Part shown: positions 1 through 7,740 of the stretch, piece by piece
Layout: every line of letters begins with the position of its first letter
Numbering within the stretch: the stretch's first letter is position 1
Assembly (NCBI GenBank): GCA_947166105.1
Contig: CAMVCZ010000041.1
Span: 1-32,482, forward strand
Direction of reading: 5' to 3'
Length of the DNA stretch: 32,482 bases
From: an uncultured Bacteroidales bacterium
Lineage (GTDB): Bacteria; Bacteroidota; Bacteroidia; Bacteroidales; F082
Translations under genes and position numbers: made by a program
The notes under the pieces: model-generated
The model's input: only the letters and a program-made list of their open reading frames with translations
What the model was told of the DNA's origin: nothing
Database searches by the model: none

Positions 1-322
1 CGAACATCGGCACCTTGGTCTCGTTCACGAGGCGGTAGTAGTTCACCTCGCAGTCATGGCTCATGCGGTCGCTATGGCGCACCATAAACACCTGCGGGAC
101 AATCTCTTGCTCGTCTAAAAGTCGGGCCACCACGAGACCGTCGCCGCCATTGTTGCCCATGCCGCAGAAGATCTTGATGGTCTTGTCGCGCGGCGTGCGG
201 CGATAAAGCCATTCAAAGGCTCTTGTAGCAGCGCGTTCCATCAAATCGACGGACTCGATGGGTTCGTTTTCTATCGTGTATTTGTCCGCTTCGCGGATTT
301 GTTCCACTGAGAGGATTTTCAT
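1..322 (-). CDS. nnrE: NAD(P)H-hydrate epimerase (YjeF N-terminal domain), partial
   Basis: About 107 N-terminal residues are visible, beginning MKILSVEQIREADKYTIEN; the rest lies left of the window. The phosphate-binding stretch FCGMGNNGGDGLVVARLL is the signature of the YjeF_N fold, which interconverts the R and S epimers of damaged, hydrated NAD(P)H so that a dehydratase can repair them. In most Bacteroidota this domain is fused to the ADP-dependent NAD(P)H-hydrate dehydratase NnrD, so the missing part probably carries that domain; this cannot be seen here. The start at 322 gives the canonical N-terminus. The gene follows the GIY-YIG gene on the same strand after a 50-bp gap in which no -7 box was found. 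Confidence 0.9.
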   Translation of the reverse strand, partial: MKILSVEQIREADKYTIENEPIESVDLMERAATRAFEWLYRRTPRDKTIKIFCGMGNNGGDGLVVARLLDEQEIVPQVFMVRHSDRMSHDCEVNYYRLVNETKVPMF

Positions 323-372
323 TTCTTTAATGTTTTGATTGCCTTAGGCAAGAAATTGCTTAAAAATCTAAA

Positions 373-1800
373 TTAAATACTATCAAACAAGTCAAGTTGG
401 CCATTTTGCTTTTGAAACCATGTGTAATCTTTAATCCAACCATGCCTAGAAGCACTTGCATATGCTCCACAAGATTTTCTTCTAAAGTCCATTAGTCTAT
501 TGTATTTTTTCGTTTCATTATAACAATTTTCATAGTCAGACCAAGTGTTTCTTTTAGCTCTCTCTCTAACCAACCATGTATAATCATCCAACCATTTGTT
601 CTTTCTAGCCGACGAATAAGCACCCACACTATATTTTCTAAAATCGCTATAGTTCACATATTTTTTTGCCTCTTCAAAACATCTTTCATAATCCCAAAGT
701 TGAATTTTTTTCGTTCTAACTTCTACTCCATCTTCAAACCATACATAATCATCTAACCATTTTTTCTTCCAGGCAACATTATATGCACTTGGACTACCTT
801 TTGCAAAATCACCTCTTAATTTATATTTCAAAGCCTCTTCATAACACACTTCGTAGGTATATTTTGAATGGTTTTTACCTAACATTCCAATAGAGCCTGC
901 CGTTGTTCGATTCAATATTATCCATCCATCAGATCTATATTTCTCAATCCACCACCCTTCTCTTTCAGCACCTTCTTTTATAGTTAAATCATACTCCAAT
1001 ACTTTCATTTCGGGAACAGCAATGTCATTCTGTTTCGCAAATGCAGAAACGCTGTCTAGCTGAAATACATGGTCTCTATCACGTCTTTTTTTTGTTTTCA
1101 TCAGAGTTCTGCCTACATAAACAGCGTTCTGATCCACAAATTCATAAGAATACACACAATCTATCTTGTCTTTATACAAATCAAACCTTTCATCTTTATG
1201 CCACACATAATGTTTTAACCACCCATGTTTTCTAGCGCTATTATAAGCACTATTATTTCCAAATTTAAACTCGCTTCTACTCTTATATTTTTTGGCTTCA
1301 TAATAACAATTCTCATAATTCCAATATCCATTTGGATTTGTACTATTCACAAACCAATCATCAAGCCATTTGTTGCGAACAGCAGCACCGTATGCTTTAG
1401 GATTTCCTTTTGCAAAATGTTCCTTAACCGTGTATTTTTGGGCTTCCTCTTTGCAACGATCGTATGTCCAATATCCGCTCGGATTGTTTTTAGATTTTTC
1501 TAACCATGTATAATCATCCAACCACCCATGTTTTCGTGCAACTTGACAAGCACAAGGACTTCCTTCCTCAAACCTTGCCTTGACAGTGTACTTTATTGCT
1601 TCTTCAAGGCATTTTTCATATGTCCAATAACCACGTGGTTTTTGTTTTGTTTCAAACCATGTGTATTCATCAATCCAACCTTTCTCTCGTGCGACTCTGT
1701 ACGCTGCAGCACAACCATTCTTAAACTCACTTCTAGACCTAAACTTTTTTGCTTCTTTGAAGCAATTTTCATATGTCCAGTATCCTCTTGGCTTTCTCAT
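373..1800 (-). CDS. GIY-YIG nuclease-like protein embedded in seven ~50-residue repeats
   Basis: The protein has about 475 residues. Four copies of a degenerate repeat come first (consensus G-Y-W-T-Y-E-x-C-x-x-E-A-x-K-Y, then F-x-x-G-S-x-x-A-Y-x-x-A-R-K-x-G-W-L-D-D-Y-T-W). A GIY-YIG-like domain of about 95 residues follows: VYSYEF then AVYVGRT, the basic stretch KKRRDRDH, a Glu in EGWWIEKY and an Asn in LNRTTAG. Three more repeats close the protein. Similar repeats occur in phage and homing-endonuclease-like proteins, so a DNA-binding role is inferred. The start at 1800 was preferred to 1845 because AGGAGGGG sits just upstream and the ATG shares its A with the stop of the zinc-ribbon gene (TGATG), suggesting translational coupling. 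The DNA is clearly AT-richer than its neighbours. Biological role unknown. Confidence 0.75.
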   Translation of the reverse strand: MRKPRGYWTYENCFKEAKKFRSRSEFKNGCAAAYRVAREKGWIDEYTWFETKQKPRGYWTYEKCLEEAIKYTVKARFEEGSPCACQVARKHGWLDDYTWLEKSKNNPSGYWTYDRCKEEAQKYTVKEHFAKGNPKAYGAAVRNKWLDDWFVNSTNPNGYWNYENCYYEAKKYKSRSEFKFGNNSAYNSARKHGWLKHYVWHKDERFDLYKDKIDCVYSYEFVDQNAVYVGRTLMKTKKRRDRDHVFQLDSVSAFAKQNDIAVPEMKVLEYDLTIKEGAEREGWWIEKYRSDGWIILNRTTAGSIGMLGKNHSKYTYEVCYEEALKYKLRGDFAKGSPSAYNVAWKKKWLDDYVWFEDGVEVRTKKIQLWDYERCFEEAKKYVNYSDFRKYSVGAYSSARKNKWLDDYTWLVRERAKRNTWSDYENCYNETKKYNRLMDFRRKSCGAYASASRHGWIKDYTWFQKQNGQLDLFDSI

Positions 1801-1982
1801 CACCCCTCCTCTTTCCAAACGAAGCCGCAATGCTTGCATTTGCAAACAATATCACGACTGCCAATGAAGCCCGCAAGAAACCCATTGTCACCTAAAAACA
1901 GAGAACCAAGGATTCCGTTTCTCCAACTGAACCCTCTTTTGCCTGTTTCGACTCTTCTGCTTCCACATTTTGGACAAAACAT
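1800..1982 (-). CDS. Small zinc-ribbon protein with glycine-rich core
   Basis: Sixty residues beginning MFCPKCGSRR. Cys3/Cys6 (CPKC) and Cys49/Cys52 (CKHC) form a plausible four-cysteine zinc ribbon around a glycine-rich hydrophobic middle (GILGSLFLGDNGFLAGFIG). This resembles small zinc-ribbon proteins often found on phages and mobile regions. A longer reading from 2024 is possible, but that codon lies upstream of the -7 box at 2006-2013, so the Met at 1982 is the likely start. It is translationally coupled to the GIY-YIG repeat gene by a TGATG overlap. A partnership with that protein is inferred from the coupling only. Confidence 0.7.
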   Translation of the reverse strand: MFCPKCGSRRVETGKRGFSWRNGILGSLFLGDNGFLAGFIGSRDIVCKCKHCGFVWKEEG

Positions 1983-2005
1983 AACGCTTACTCTTTTGTC
2001 ACCTG

Positions 2006-2037
2006 CAAAGTTACAAAAAAACATTCAATGAAAACAA
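2006..2037 (-). promoter_or_regulatory. Bacteroidota-type promoter for the zinc-ribbon/GIY-YIG pair
   Basis: Reading the minus strand, TTG at 2037-2035 and TAACTTTG at 2013-2006 are separated by 21 bp, the spacing expected for the Bacteroidota primary sigma factor. The promoter lies downstream of the Met at 2024 and therefore decides the start at 1982. Confidence 0.7.
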
Positions 2038-2093
2038 CTAATCACACATTTATTGGAAAAAAGTTGCAAAAACAGCATTAAAACATAGAAAAA

Positions 2094-2126
2094 TTGCCAT
2101 CGGCACAGAAATTGTGATTATCTTTG
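2094..2126 (+). promoter_or_regulatory. Bacteroidota-type promoter for the DUF5618-like gene
   Basis: TTG at 2094-2096 and TATCTTTG at 2119-2126 are 22 bp apart. A Shine-Dalgarno-like AAGGAGA at about 2146-2152 precedes the ATG at 2158. It is divergent from the zinc-ribbon promoter; the -33 elements are about 57 bp apart. Confidence 0.75.
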
Positions 2127-2157
2127 CAGCGAAAAAAGCAACAAAAAGGAGAAAATT

Positions 2158-2550
2158 ATGAAACGGAAAGATCCTATAGAGGAAGCCAGACGCTATGTGG
2201 AAAACGCCAAAGAAACGCTTCGGGAAAAAGGTGAGTTCAACGCAGAACTGAACCGCTACGATGACGAGAAATATGTACGTGCTGCAGGCAACTACTTATG
2301 GCTTGGCGTACTGATGGCGCTTGACGCGGTGTTCCATGTAAGAGAAGACCGCCGTACGCGGGCCGATATTCGTGACTATAAAGAGGCTGTTGCCAAGCGC
2401 GACCGCAAGTTGCTTGCATTGGTCAATGACGGTTACGATACAATGCACTTGTCGATGAATTATGATGGTAACCAATCAAAAGATGTGAGTGATGGTGGCT
2501 TCCGTTTAGCAAATGCCATCATTGACAGATGCGCCGCAATGGTGAATTAG
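2158..2550 (+). CDS. DUF5618-like small helical protein
   Basis: 130 residues, predicted mostly helical and soluble, with the pattern DPIEEARRYVENAKETL, YVRAAGNYLWLGVLMALDAVF and a C-terminal DTMHLSMNYDG. This matches my recollection of DUF5618, a small family almost confined to Bacteroidota whose function is not established. The arrangement of helices is HEPN-like in appearance, but no HEPN RNase R-x4-6-H motif was found. It has its own promoter and Shine-Dalgarno site. Its last 45 bases overlap the 3' end of the convergent HAD gene. Family assignment is from memory of the pattern. Confidence 0.6.
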   Translation: MKRKDPIEEARRYVENAKETLREKGEFNAELNRYDDEKYVRAAGNYLWLGVLMALDAVFHVREDRRTRADIRDYKEAVAKRDRKLLALVNDGYDTMHLSMNYDGNQSKDVSDGGFRLANAIIDRCAAMVN

Positions 2551-3138
2551 CATTAGTAGTTTTTCTTCCAACTTTCCCTTCCCCTCATAAAACACCCCCG
2601 TAATGCCCAAAGCATTCGCCGCGGCAACATTATTCGGGTTGTCATCAATAAACACCGTTTCCTCAGCCTTGATGCCGAAGCGTTGCAAGGCCAGTTGGAA
2701 AATCTTCGGGTCGGGTTTCATCACCCGCTCGATGCCCGAAATCACCATGTCTTCCATGAGGTTGAGGACGGGATAGACCGGCCGAACCAAGGCAAAGGTC
2801 TCCTCCGACCAGTTGGACAGCCCAAACACACGGAAACCTTTGTCCTTCAGTTCCTTGACCAATTCCTCCATGCCAGGTATCTGTCCGCCCATCATCTTCA
2901 TGAACTCGCCGTAATACAGCTCGATTTCCTTCTTCCATTCGGGATGCTCGGCGATGAGTTCAGCAACGCCTTCCGCAATGGGTTTCCCATTGTCGTGCTG
3001 GGCATTCCATTCGTAGGTGCAGATGTGAGTGAGGAACCATTCGGCTTTTTCCTTGTCGCCGAAATAAGGGTCATAGAGGAAATGCGGGTTCCAGTCTAAG
3101 AGCACACCGCCGTAGTCGAAGATTATGTTTTTAATCAT
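2506..3138 (-). CDS. HAD superfamily IA hydrolase (YihX-like phosphatase)
   Basis: 210 residues. HAD motif I is IIFDYGGVLLDW, with Gly in place of the second Asp as usual in the YihX / epoxide-hydrolase-N-like branch. Motif II is LSNWS, motif III is the Lys of MKPDPKIF, and motif IV is FIDDNPNNVAAA. These predict a Mg-dependent cytosolic phosphatase acting on a small phosphorylated metabolite, for example a sugar phosphate; the substrate cannot be read from sequence. The start at 3138 gives the canonical N-terminus. It lies behind the AAA_14 ATPase but has its own -7 box in the 33-bp gap. Its 3' end overlaps the DUF5618-like gene by 45 bp. Confidence 0.88.
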   Translation of the reverse strand: MIKNIIFDYGGVLLDWNPHFLYDPYFGDKEKAEWFLTHICTYEWNAQHDNGKPIAEGVAELIAEHPEWKKEIELYYGEFMKMMGGQIPGMEELVKELKDKGFRVFGLSNWSEETFALVRPVYPVLNLMEDMVISGIERVMKPDPKIFQLALQRFGIKAEETVFIDDNPNNVAAANALGITGVFYEGKGKLEEKLLMLIHHCGASVNDGIC

Positions 3139-3154
3139 AGTTCTTATTTTGCCG

Positions 3155-3162
3155 CAAAGTTA
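3155..3162 (-). promoter_or_regulatory. -7 box for the HAD hydrolase gene
   Basis: TAACTTTG on the minus strand, 17 bp upstream of the ATG at 3138 and 10 bp downstream of the ATPase stop codon. No clear -33 TTG at standard spacing was found. Confidence 0.55.
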
Positions 3163-3171
3163 GCGAAAAAT

Positions 3172-4374
3172 TCAATACAAAAACCCGAACAGCCAAAGCG
3201 GAATCTTGTTGCCTCGGCCAAACTCAACGCCGTCGATGGCAAAAAAACTGTCCGGCAAGTCTTTGATTTGCTCGAAACGCTTGTCGGCACCGCCCACTTC
3301 GAATGTGTATTTCCCGTCAACGAGGAAATCGCCTTGCTTCGGCGCGTTGAGTTCGTGATTGTGACAGGTCTGGTTGTAGAAATAAGTCTCCCTTACCGTC
3401 CCGATGGCCGGATTGGGATTGAAAGCATACATCAGGTTGGTGTTGTCCAAGAACAACTTTTCCGGCGACGACATCTGCTTGAAGGCCTTGACGCGGGTCT
3501 TCAACTGTCCCAACAAAGCACCTCTTTCCAACAAGTCCAGCAACTTCAAACCCTGCTCGCGACTGGTTTCAAGTTGGCGGTAAAGTTCTTCCATCTTCGG
3601 CACAAACGGCACTTGCAAAGCAATGATACCCAGCAACTTCTTCAATTTCTGAATCGTTATGTATTCCACTTTGTCCACCGCCGGCATATCCAATTCGATA
3701 GTCTGCTGCGCCACTTCCATCAGTTTGGCGTGGAAGCCCTCCAAGTCCTCTTTGTAAAACGGATAATAGCCGTGACGACAATAACGCTCAAAATGCGGCA
3801 AAATGCGCACATTCTCGGCTATTTCCGAGGCAATCTGCACATGGCGGGTCAAAATGTCGTCCAATGACAGTTTTTCGTGATGCAGAATGTCCTCAAACAT
3901 CAGGTATTCGCGGAACGAAAGTCCGTTCATCGTGTGCATAGCCACACGGCGCGACAGGTCGCCTTCGCCTTTGGTCAATTTCAGCATCGAACTGCCCGTA
4001 AACACCACATTCATCGTCGGATAGTCGTCGTAAATGTTCTTGATGTAGGTCTGCCAATGCTCGTATTTGTGTACCTCGTCAAGGAAAAGGTGGGTACCTC
4101 CGTGAGTGTAATGATATTCCACCAAATCGGCGAGGGTGTTGTTGGCAAACCACATATTGTCCAACGACACATACAGCACCTTGCTTTCGTCGGTAAAGGC
4201 CTCCTTGATGCGTTGTTTCAGCAGCGTCGATTTCCCTACGCCTTTCGGCCCTTTGATGCCGATGATGCGGGCGTTCCAGTTGATGCTGTGCAGCAGTTCC
4301 CTTTGGAATTTCATACTTACCTGCTGAACACTTCGCTTTGAGTTTCTGTAGAGTATGTCCGGGCTTTCATTCAT
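3172..4374 (-). CDS. AAA_14-family ATPase
   Basis: 400 residues from the start at 4374, chosen because GGAGGGAAC lies directly upstream; the longer reading from 4410 would begin inside the promoter. Walker A is GPKGVGKST (about residues 42-50), Walker B is HLFLDEVHK (Asp99-Glu100), and FTGSSML resembles a sensor-1 segment. The C-terminus carries GDFLVDGKYTFEVGG, resembling the PD-(D/E)XK-like tail of DUF4143-type relatives but with Gly where the catalytic Lys would be. Such ATPases are widespread in Bacteroidota and poorly characterised. The upstream region carries a striking array of near-palindromes (4413-4573), suggesting specific regulation. Function unknown. Confidence 0.8.
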   Translation of the reverse strand: MNESPDILYRNSKRSVQQVSMKFQRELLHSINWNARIIGIKGPKGVGKSTLLKQRIKEAFTDESKVLYVSLDNMWFANNTLADLVEYHYTHGGTHLFLDEVHKYEHWQTYIKNIYDDYPTMNVVFTGSSMLKLTKGEGDLSRRVAMHTMNGLSFREYLMFEDILHHEKLSLDDILTRHVQIASEIAENVRILPHFERYCRHGYYPFYKEDLEGFHAKLMEVAQQTIELDMPAVDKVEYITIQKLKKLLGIIALQVPFVPKMEELYRQLETSREQGLKLLDLLERGALLGQLKTRVKAFKQMSSPEKLFLDNTNLMYAFNPNPAIGTVRETYFYNQTCHNHELNAPKQGDFLVDGKYTFEVGGADKRFEQIKDLPDSFFAIDGVEFGRGNKIPLWLFGFLY

Positions 4375-4399
4375 AGTTCCCTCCTTTGTTTTGACGCTG

Positions 4400-4407
4400 C
4401 AAAGATA
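4400..4407 (-). promoter_or_regulatory. -7 box for the AAA_14 ATPase gene
   Basis: TATCTTTG on the minus strand, 26 bp upstream of the start at 4374. The position expected for the -33 element (about 4427-4431) lies at the edge of the first repeat of the 4413-4573 array, so a protein bound there would be expected to interfere with RNA polymerase. Confidence 0.6.
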
Positions 4408-4412
4408 CAAAA

Positions 4413-4573
4413 CAATATTTGAATATGGAATTTTATGAAGAAAAAAATATCAAAATATGGAAATTTTATAATAAAACAATATTTAATTATTGATTTCAAA
4501 AACAATAATCAATATTTAAATATGGAAAAACACAATAAAAACAATATTCAAATATGGATGTTACAATTCCACA
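4413..4573. repeat. Five near-palindromic 16-mers at 32-33 bp period
   Basis: Units lie at 4413-4428 (CAATATTTGAATATGG), 4447-4460 (ATATCAAAATATGG, shortened), 4477-4492 (CAATATTTAATTATTG), 4510-4525 (CAATATTTAAATATGG) and 4542-4557 (CAATATTCAAATATGG). Their right ends fall at 4428, 4460, 4492, 4525 and 4557, giving steps of 32, 32, 33 and 32 bp, about three helical turns. The core ATATTTGAATAT reads almost the same on both strands. The array fills the space between the divergent ATPase and TPR promoters. It looks like a multi-site operator or a degenerate tandem repeat. Confidence 0.75.
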
Positions 4574-4582
4574 AATTTTTAT

Positions 4583-4590
4583 TACTTTTG
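4583..4590 (+). promoter_or_regulatory. -7 box for the TPR-popT-aroE-rlmD operon
   Basis: TACTTTTG, 24 bp upstream of the ATG at 4615. It sits 25 bp after the last repeat of the array. Its position rules out the long AT-rich N-terminal extension from 4435 as part of the protein. Confidence 0.65.
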
Positions 4591-4614
4591 CACCAAATTC
4601 CAGACAAGAAAATC

Positions 4615-6066
4615 ATGTTTGAGGACGAGGATTTTGAAGACTATTTTGAAGAGGAACAAGACCGAAAGGCCGCCGTCGAAAAGTATGAAACCATGCTGAA
4701 AGCCAATGGCTCAGCCTATTTCGACAGCGAGGAGTTTGAGTACATCATCGACCATTACACGGAGCAAAACGAATTGAAAAAGTCGCGGCAGGCCGTGGAA
4801 ATCGCAATGGCGCAACATCCAGAAAGCAACTTGCTGAAAATCAAGGAAGCACGGCAGTATTTGCTGGAAAACGATGCCCAACATGCATTCGAACTATTGC
4901 AACACATCGACCGCGACGAGGAGGAACCCGACTATTTCCTCACCCTCGGCTCATGCCTTGCCCTGCTCGGTAAATCGAAGGATGCCATCGAGAATTATTG
5001 CAATGCCTTGCCCTTTTTCGACGAAGACGAGAAATTCGACCTCTACAACGCCATCGCCTACGAATACCAGCGTTTGCAGAAATACGACCTTGCCTTGGAT
5101 TTCTATTTCAAGGCCTTGCCTTTTGCCGATGATGTGGACACCATTTTCCACGAAATAAGATGTTGCTACCTTGATGCTGGCCGCAAGAATGAAGCCCTCG
5201 ACTTTTTCCAGCGTTTGGTCGACAAAGACCCATACAACAGCAAGGCTTGGACCAACATCGGCGATGTCTACCGCATGATGGGGCAATACGAGGAGTCGGT
5301 CGACCCCTACGAATTCGCCCTCAGCATCGACCCCAAAGACCTTTGGACCAACATGCACCTTGCCGACATCTACTATGACTTGGGACGCTACAAGGAAGCC
5401 ATCGACACGCTTGAGGAAGCCCTGCGCAATGATGTGGAAACCTCGATGATTCACACCACCATCGGCGACTGTTATTATCGGCTCAACGACCTGCAAACCG
5501 CCGAAGCACATTTTCACAAGGCTTTGGAAATCAATGAAATGATTGGTTCAGGATGGGCAGGTCTCGGCTATGTTTACAGCGACCGAGGCGACAGCCGCAA
5601 GGCTATCCGATTCTTCGAAAAAGCCTTCAGCTTGGAGCCGTGGGAAACCGATTACCTCTACTCCATCGCCGCCGATTACCGCAAACTGAACGACTTCGAC
5701 ACGGCCATGAAATACCTGCGCAAGATACAGGAAATGACGCCCGGCGATGCTGACGCCTATTATTACATCGCCGACCTCTACGGCGAGATGGACCAAATCG
5801 ACGAGGCCGTCAACACCATCAAGTTCGGGCTGCTGCAAACCGACAACGAAGTGTCGCTACTCTACCTTTTGGCCTATGCCTATTTCGTCAAAGGCAACCA
5901 CAGCGAAGGCCTTGAAGCACTGGACCAAGCCCTTGACGCCGACTTCGAGCTTTGGCCCGACTTCATCGAATACGACCGCGAGCTATTGGCCAACGACACC
6001 GAGATTCTCCAGCTCATCGAACGACACAAACAGAACCAACAAACCACCAACACCACCAACGAATAA
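4615..6066 (+). CDS. Tetratricopeptide-repeat protein
   Basis: 483 residues from the Met at 4615 (MFEDEDFEDYFEEEQDRK). The open frame extends back to 4435, but that part is AT-rich, crosses the repeat array and lies upstream of the -7 box. There is no signal peptide, so it is probably cytoplasmic. After an acidic N-terminus it is nearly all TPR helix pairs, roughly ten, with typical A-x-x-x-Y-x-x-A-L patterns such as AWTNIGDVYRMMGQYEESV and MHLADIYYDLGRYKEAID. TPR arrays are protein-binding scaffolds; no catalytic domain is visible. It is the first gene of an operon with popT, aroE and rlmD; the stop is 6 bp before the popT ATG. Partner unknown. Confidence 0.85.
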   Translation: MFEDEDFEDYFEEEQDRKAAVEKYETMLKANGSAYFDSEEFEYIIDHYTEQNELKKSRQAVEIAMAQHPESNLLKIKEARQYLLENDAQHAFELLQHIDRDEEEPDYFLTLGSCLALLGKSKDAIENYCNALPFFDEDEKFDLYNAIAYEYQRLQKYDLALDFYFKALPFADDVDTIFHEIRCCYLDAGRKNEALDFFQRLVDKDPYNSKAWTNIGDVYRMMGQYEESVDPYEFALSIDPKDLWTNMHLADIYYDLGRYKEAIDTLEEALRNDVETSMIHTTIGDCYYRLNDLQTAEAHFHKALEINEMIGSGWAGLGYVYSDRGDSRKAIRFFEKAFSLEPWETDYLYSIAADYRKLNDFDTAMKYLRKIQEMTPGDADAYYYIADLYGEMDQIDEAVNTIKFGLLQTDNEVSLLYLLAYAYFVKGNHSEGLEALDQALDADFELWPDFIEYDRELLANDTEILQLIERHKQNQQTTNTTNE

Positions 6067-6072
6067 CGACCC

Positions 6073-7002
6073 ATGAAAGACTTCATATACAACTTCTTAA
6101 AAGGCATGGGAATGGGTGCCGCCAACGTCATCCCAGGCGTTTCGGGCGGCACAATCGCCTTGATCACCGGCATCTTCGAACGACTCATCAACAGCATCAA
6201 GTCGTTCAACCTCACGGCATTGAAGCTGTTTTTCACCGGCAAGTGGAAAGCCTTTGCCGAACATGTCGACCTGAAATTCCTCGTTGCCGTGTTCCTTGGC
6301 ATCGCCGCCGCCATCCTTTCGGTCGCCAAGCTGTTCAAGTTCCTCTTCGAGAACTACCCCGTCTACATCTGGGCGTTTTTCTTCGGCCTCATCATCGCCT
6401 CCATCTATTATGTGGGGCGCACGGTGAACAAATGGAACCTCGGCAGCATCCTGTTTTTCACCATCGGCACAGGCATTGCCCTGCTCATCGCTTTCGGGAC
6501 ACCCGCTCAGGAAAACCACAACTTCCTCTACTTGATTCTCTGTGGCGTGGTAGGCACTTGCAGCATGATACTCCCCGGACTTTCAGGCTCTTACGTCCTG
6601 CTTTTGATGGGCAACTACGAATATGTGATGATCGATGCCGTCAACATGCTGACCATATCGCCATGGGAAGGCATCAAGATATTGATTCCCGTGGTGATTG
6701 GTGCGGTCATCGGCCTGTTGGCCTTCGCCCACCTGCTCTCGTGGATCTTCAAGAACTTCCATGACCAAACCGTTGCCCTGCTGACGGGGTTCATCCTCGG
6801 CTCAACACCCATAATTTGGCCGTGGAAACATGCCGTCACTAACGCACTGAAGGATGGAACCGAGAAAGTGGTCGGCTACCAATGGCAGTGGCCCGCCATT
6901 AATACCGAGTTTTTCATTGCATTGGTTATCATGTTGTTAGGAGCAGCCATCATCATCGTCACCGAACAACTTGCCACAAAAAAAGAGAAACCGTCAAAAT
7001 AA
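6073..7002 (+). CDS. popT: DUF368 / PopT-family polyprenyl-phosphate translocase
   Basis: 309 residues of strongly hydrophobic multi-pass membrane protein. The N-terminal signature KGMGMGAANVIPGVSGGTIALITGIFE and a second related motif, MILPGLSGSYVLLLMGNYE, are diagnostic of DUF368. Members of this family (PopT) have been reported to flip undecaprenyl phosphate back across the inner membrane for reuse in peptidoglycan and other envelope polymers. The internal pair of PGxSG motifs is consistent with two inverted halves. It lies 6 bp after the TPR gene and 6 bp before aroE. The function in this organism is inferred from the family. Confidence 0.88.
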   Translation: MKDFIYNFLKGMGMGAANVIPGVSGGTIALITGIFERLINSIKSFNLTALKLFFTGKWKAFAEHVDLKFLVAVFLGIAAAILSVAKLFKFLFENYPVYIWAFFFGLIIASIYYVGRTVNKWNLGSILFFTIGTGIALLIAFGTPAQENHNFLYLILCGVVGTCSMILPGLSGSYVLLLMGNYEYVMIDAVNMLTISPWEGIKILIPVVIGAVIGLLAFAHLLSWIFKNFHDQTVALLTGFILGSTPIIWPWKHAVTNALKDGTEKVVGYQWQWPAINTEFFIALVIMLLGAAIIIVTEQLATKKEKPSK

Positions 7003-7008
7003 AAGTAA

Positions 7009-7740
7009 ATGAAACGCTACGGACTCATCGGACATCCATTGAAGCACTCACAATCGAGGTTTTACTTCAACGAGAAGTTTGAACATGAAGGTTTGAACTG
7101 CCGTTACCAACATTTTGACCTCAAGTCGATCGAGGAAATCCACGAGGTGATGAAAACCTACCCTGACCTTTGCGGATTCAATGTGACGATACCATATAAA
7201 GAAGCCATCATCCCATTGTTGGACGAGATTGACCCTACAGCTAAGGAAGTTGGGGCAGTGAATGTGGTGACCATTCAGAACGGGAGGTTAAAAGGCTACA
7301 ACACTGATGTTTACGGTTTCTCCCAATTGTTGGAACGGGCCTTGAAAGGCAAAGAAGTGGAACATGCATTGGTGTTAGGCACTGGCGGTGCGTCAAAGGC
7401 GGTACGTTATGTGCTGAAGCAGAAAAACATACCTTTTTCAGCGGTCAGCCGAAGCCCTGAAAAAGGCGATTTCACCTACGAAACCCTGACCGATGAAATT
7501 CTGCGCCAGAATCACCTTATTATTAATACGACACCTTTGGGAATGGCACCCAAATTTGACGACTTCCCCGACTTGCATTATCAAGCCTTGAGCAACAAGC
7601 ACATCCTTATCGACTTGATTTACAATCCGAAAGAAACGGCGTTCATGGAATTGGGAAGGACTTGGGGGGCAAAGGTTTACAACGGCTGGCAAATGTTTGA
7701 GGAACAAGCGAAAAAGACTTGGGAGATTTTTCAACTATGA
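7009..7740 (+). CDS. aroE: Shikimate dehydrogenase
   Basis: 243 residues, at the short end for AroE. It reduces 3-dehydroshikimate to shikimate with NADPH. Visible features are the shikimate-binding serines in HPLKHSQSR (Ser14, Ser16), the catalytic Lys64 in NVTIPYKEA, Asp100 in GYNTDVYGF, and the nucleotide-binding glycines of GTGGASKAV (about 124-132). The start 6 bp after popT gives the canonical N-terminus KRYGLIGHPL. Its stop overlaps the rlmD start (ATGA). The other shikimate-pathway gene here, aroC, lies on the opposite strand beyond rlmD. Confidence 0.95.
   Translation: MKRYGLIGHPLKHSQSRFYFNEKFEHEGLNCRYQHFDLKSIEEIHEVMKTYPDLCGFNVTIPYKEAIIPLLDEIDPTAKEVGAVNVVTIQNGRLKGYNTDVYGFSQLLERALKGKEVEHALVLGTGGASKAVRYVLKQKNIPFSAVSRSPEKGDFTYETLTDEILRQNHLIINTTPLGMAPKFDDFPDLHYQALSNKHILIDLIYNPKETAFMELGRTWGAKVYNGWQMFEEQAKKTWEIFQL

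Noticed and set aside
339..351. TTGCCTTAGGCAA palindrome before nnrE
   Set aside because: A 5-bp stem with a 3-nt loop and no T-run is too weak to call a terminator or operator.
1041..2031. Plus-strand open frames opposite the repeat protein
   Set aside because: They exist only because the minus-strand repeats are regular and AT-rich; the minus-strand protein shows conserved repeats and a domain, the plus-strand ones do not.
4413..4573. CRISPR array
   Set aside because: Units are only about 16 bp, degenerate and near-palindromic, spacers are about 16 bp and similar to each other, and no cas gene is near.
4435..4614. N-terminal extension of the TPR protein by 60 residues
   Set aside because: The stretch is AT-rich, encodes Lys/Asn/Ile-rich low-complexity sequence, crosses the repeat array and lies upstream of the -7 box at 4583-4590.
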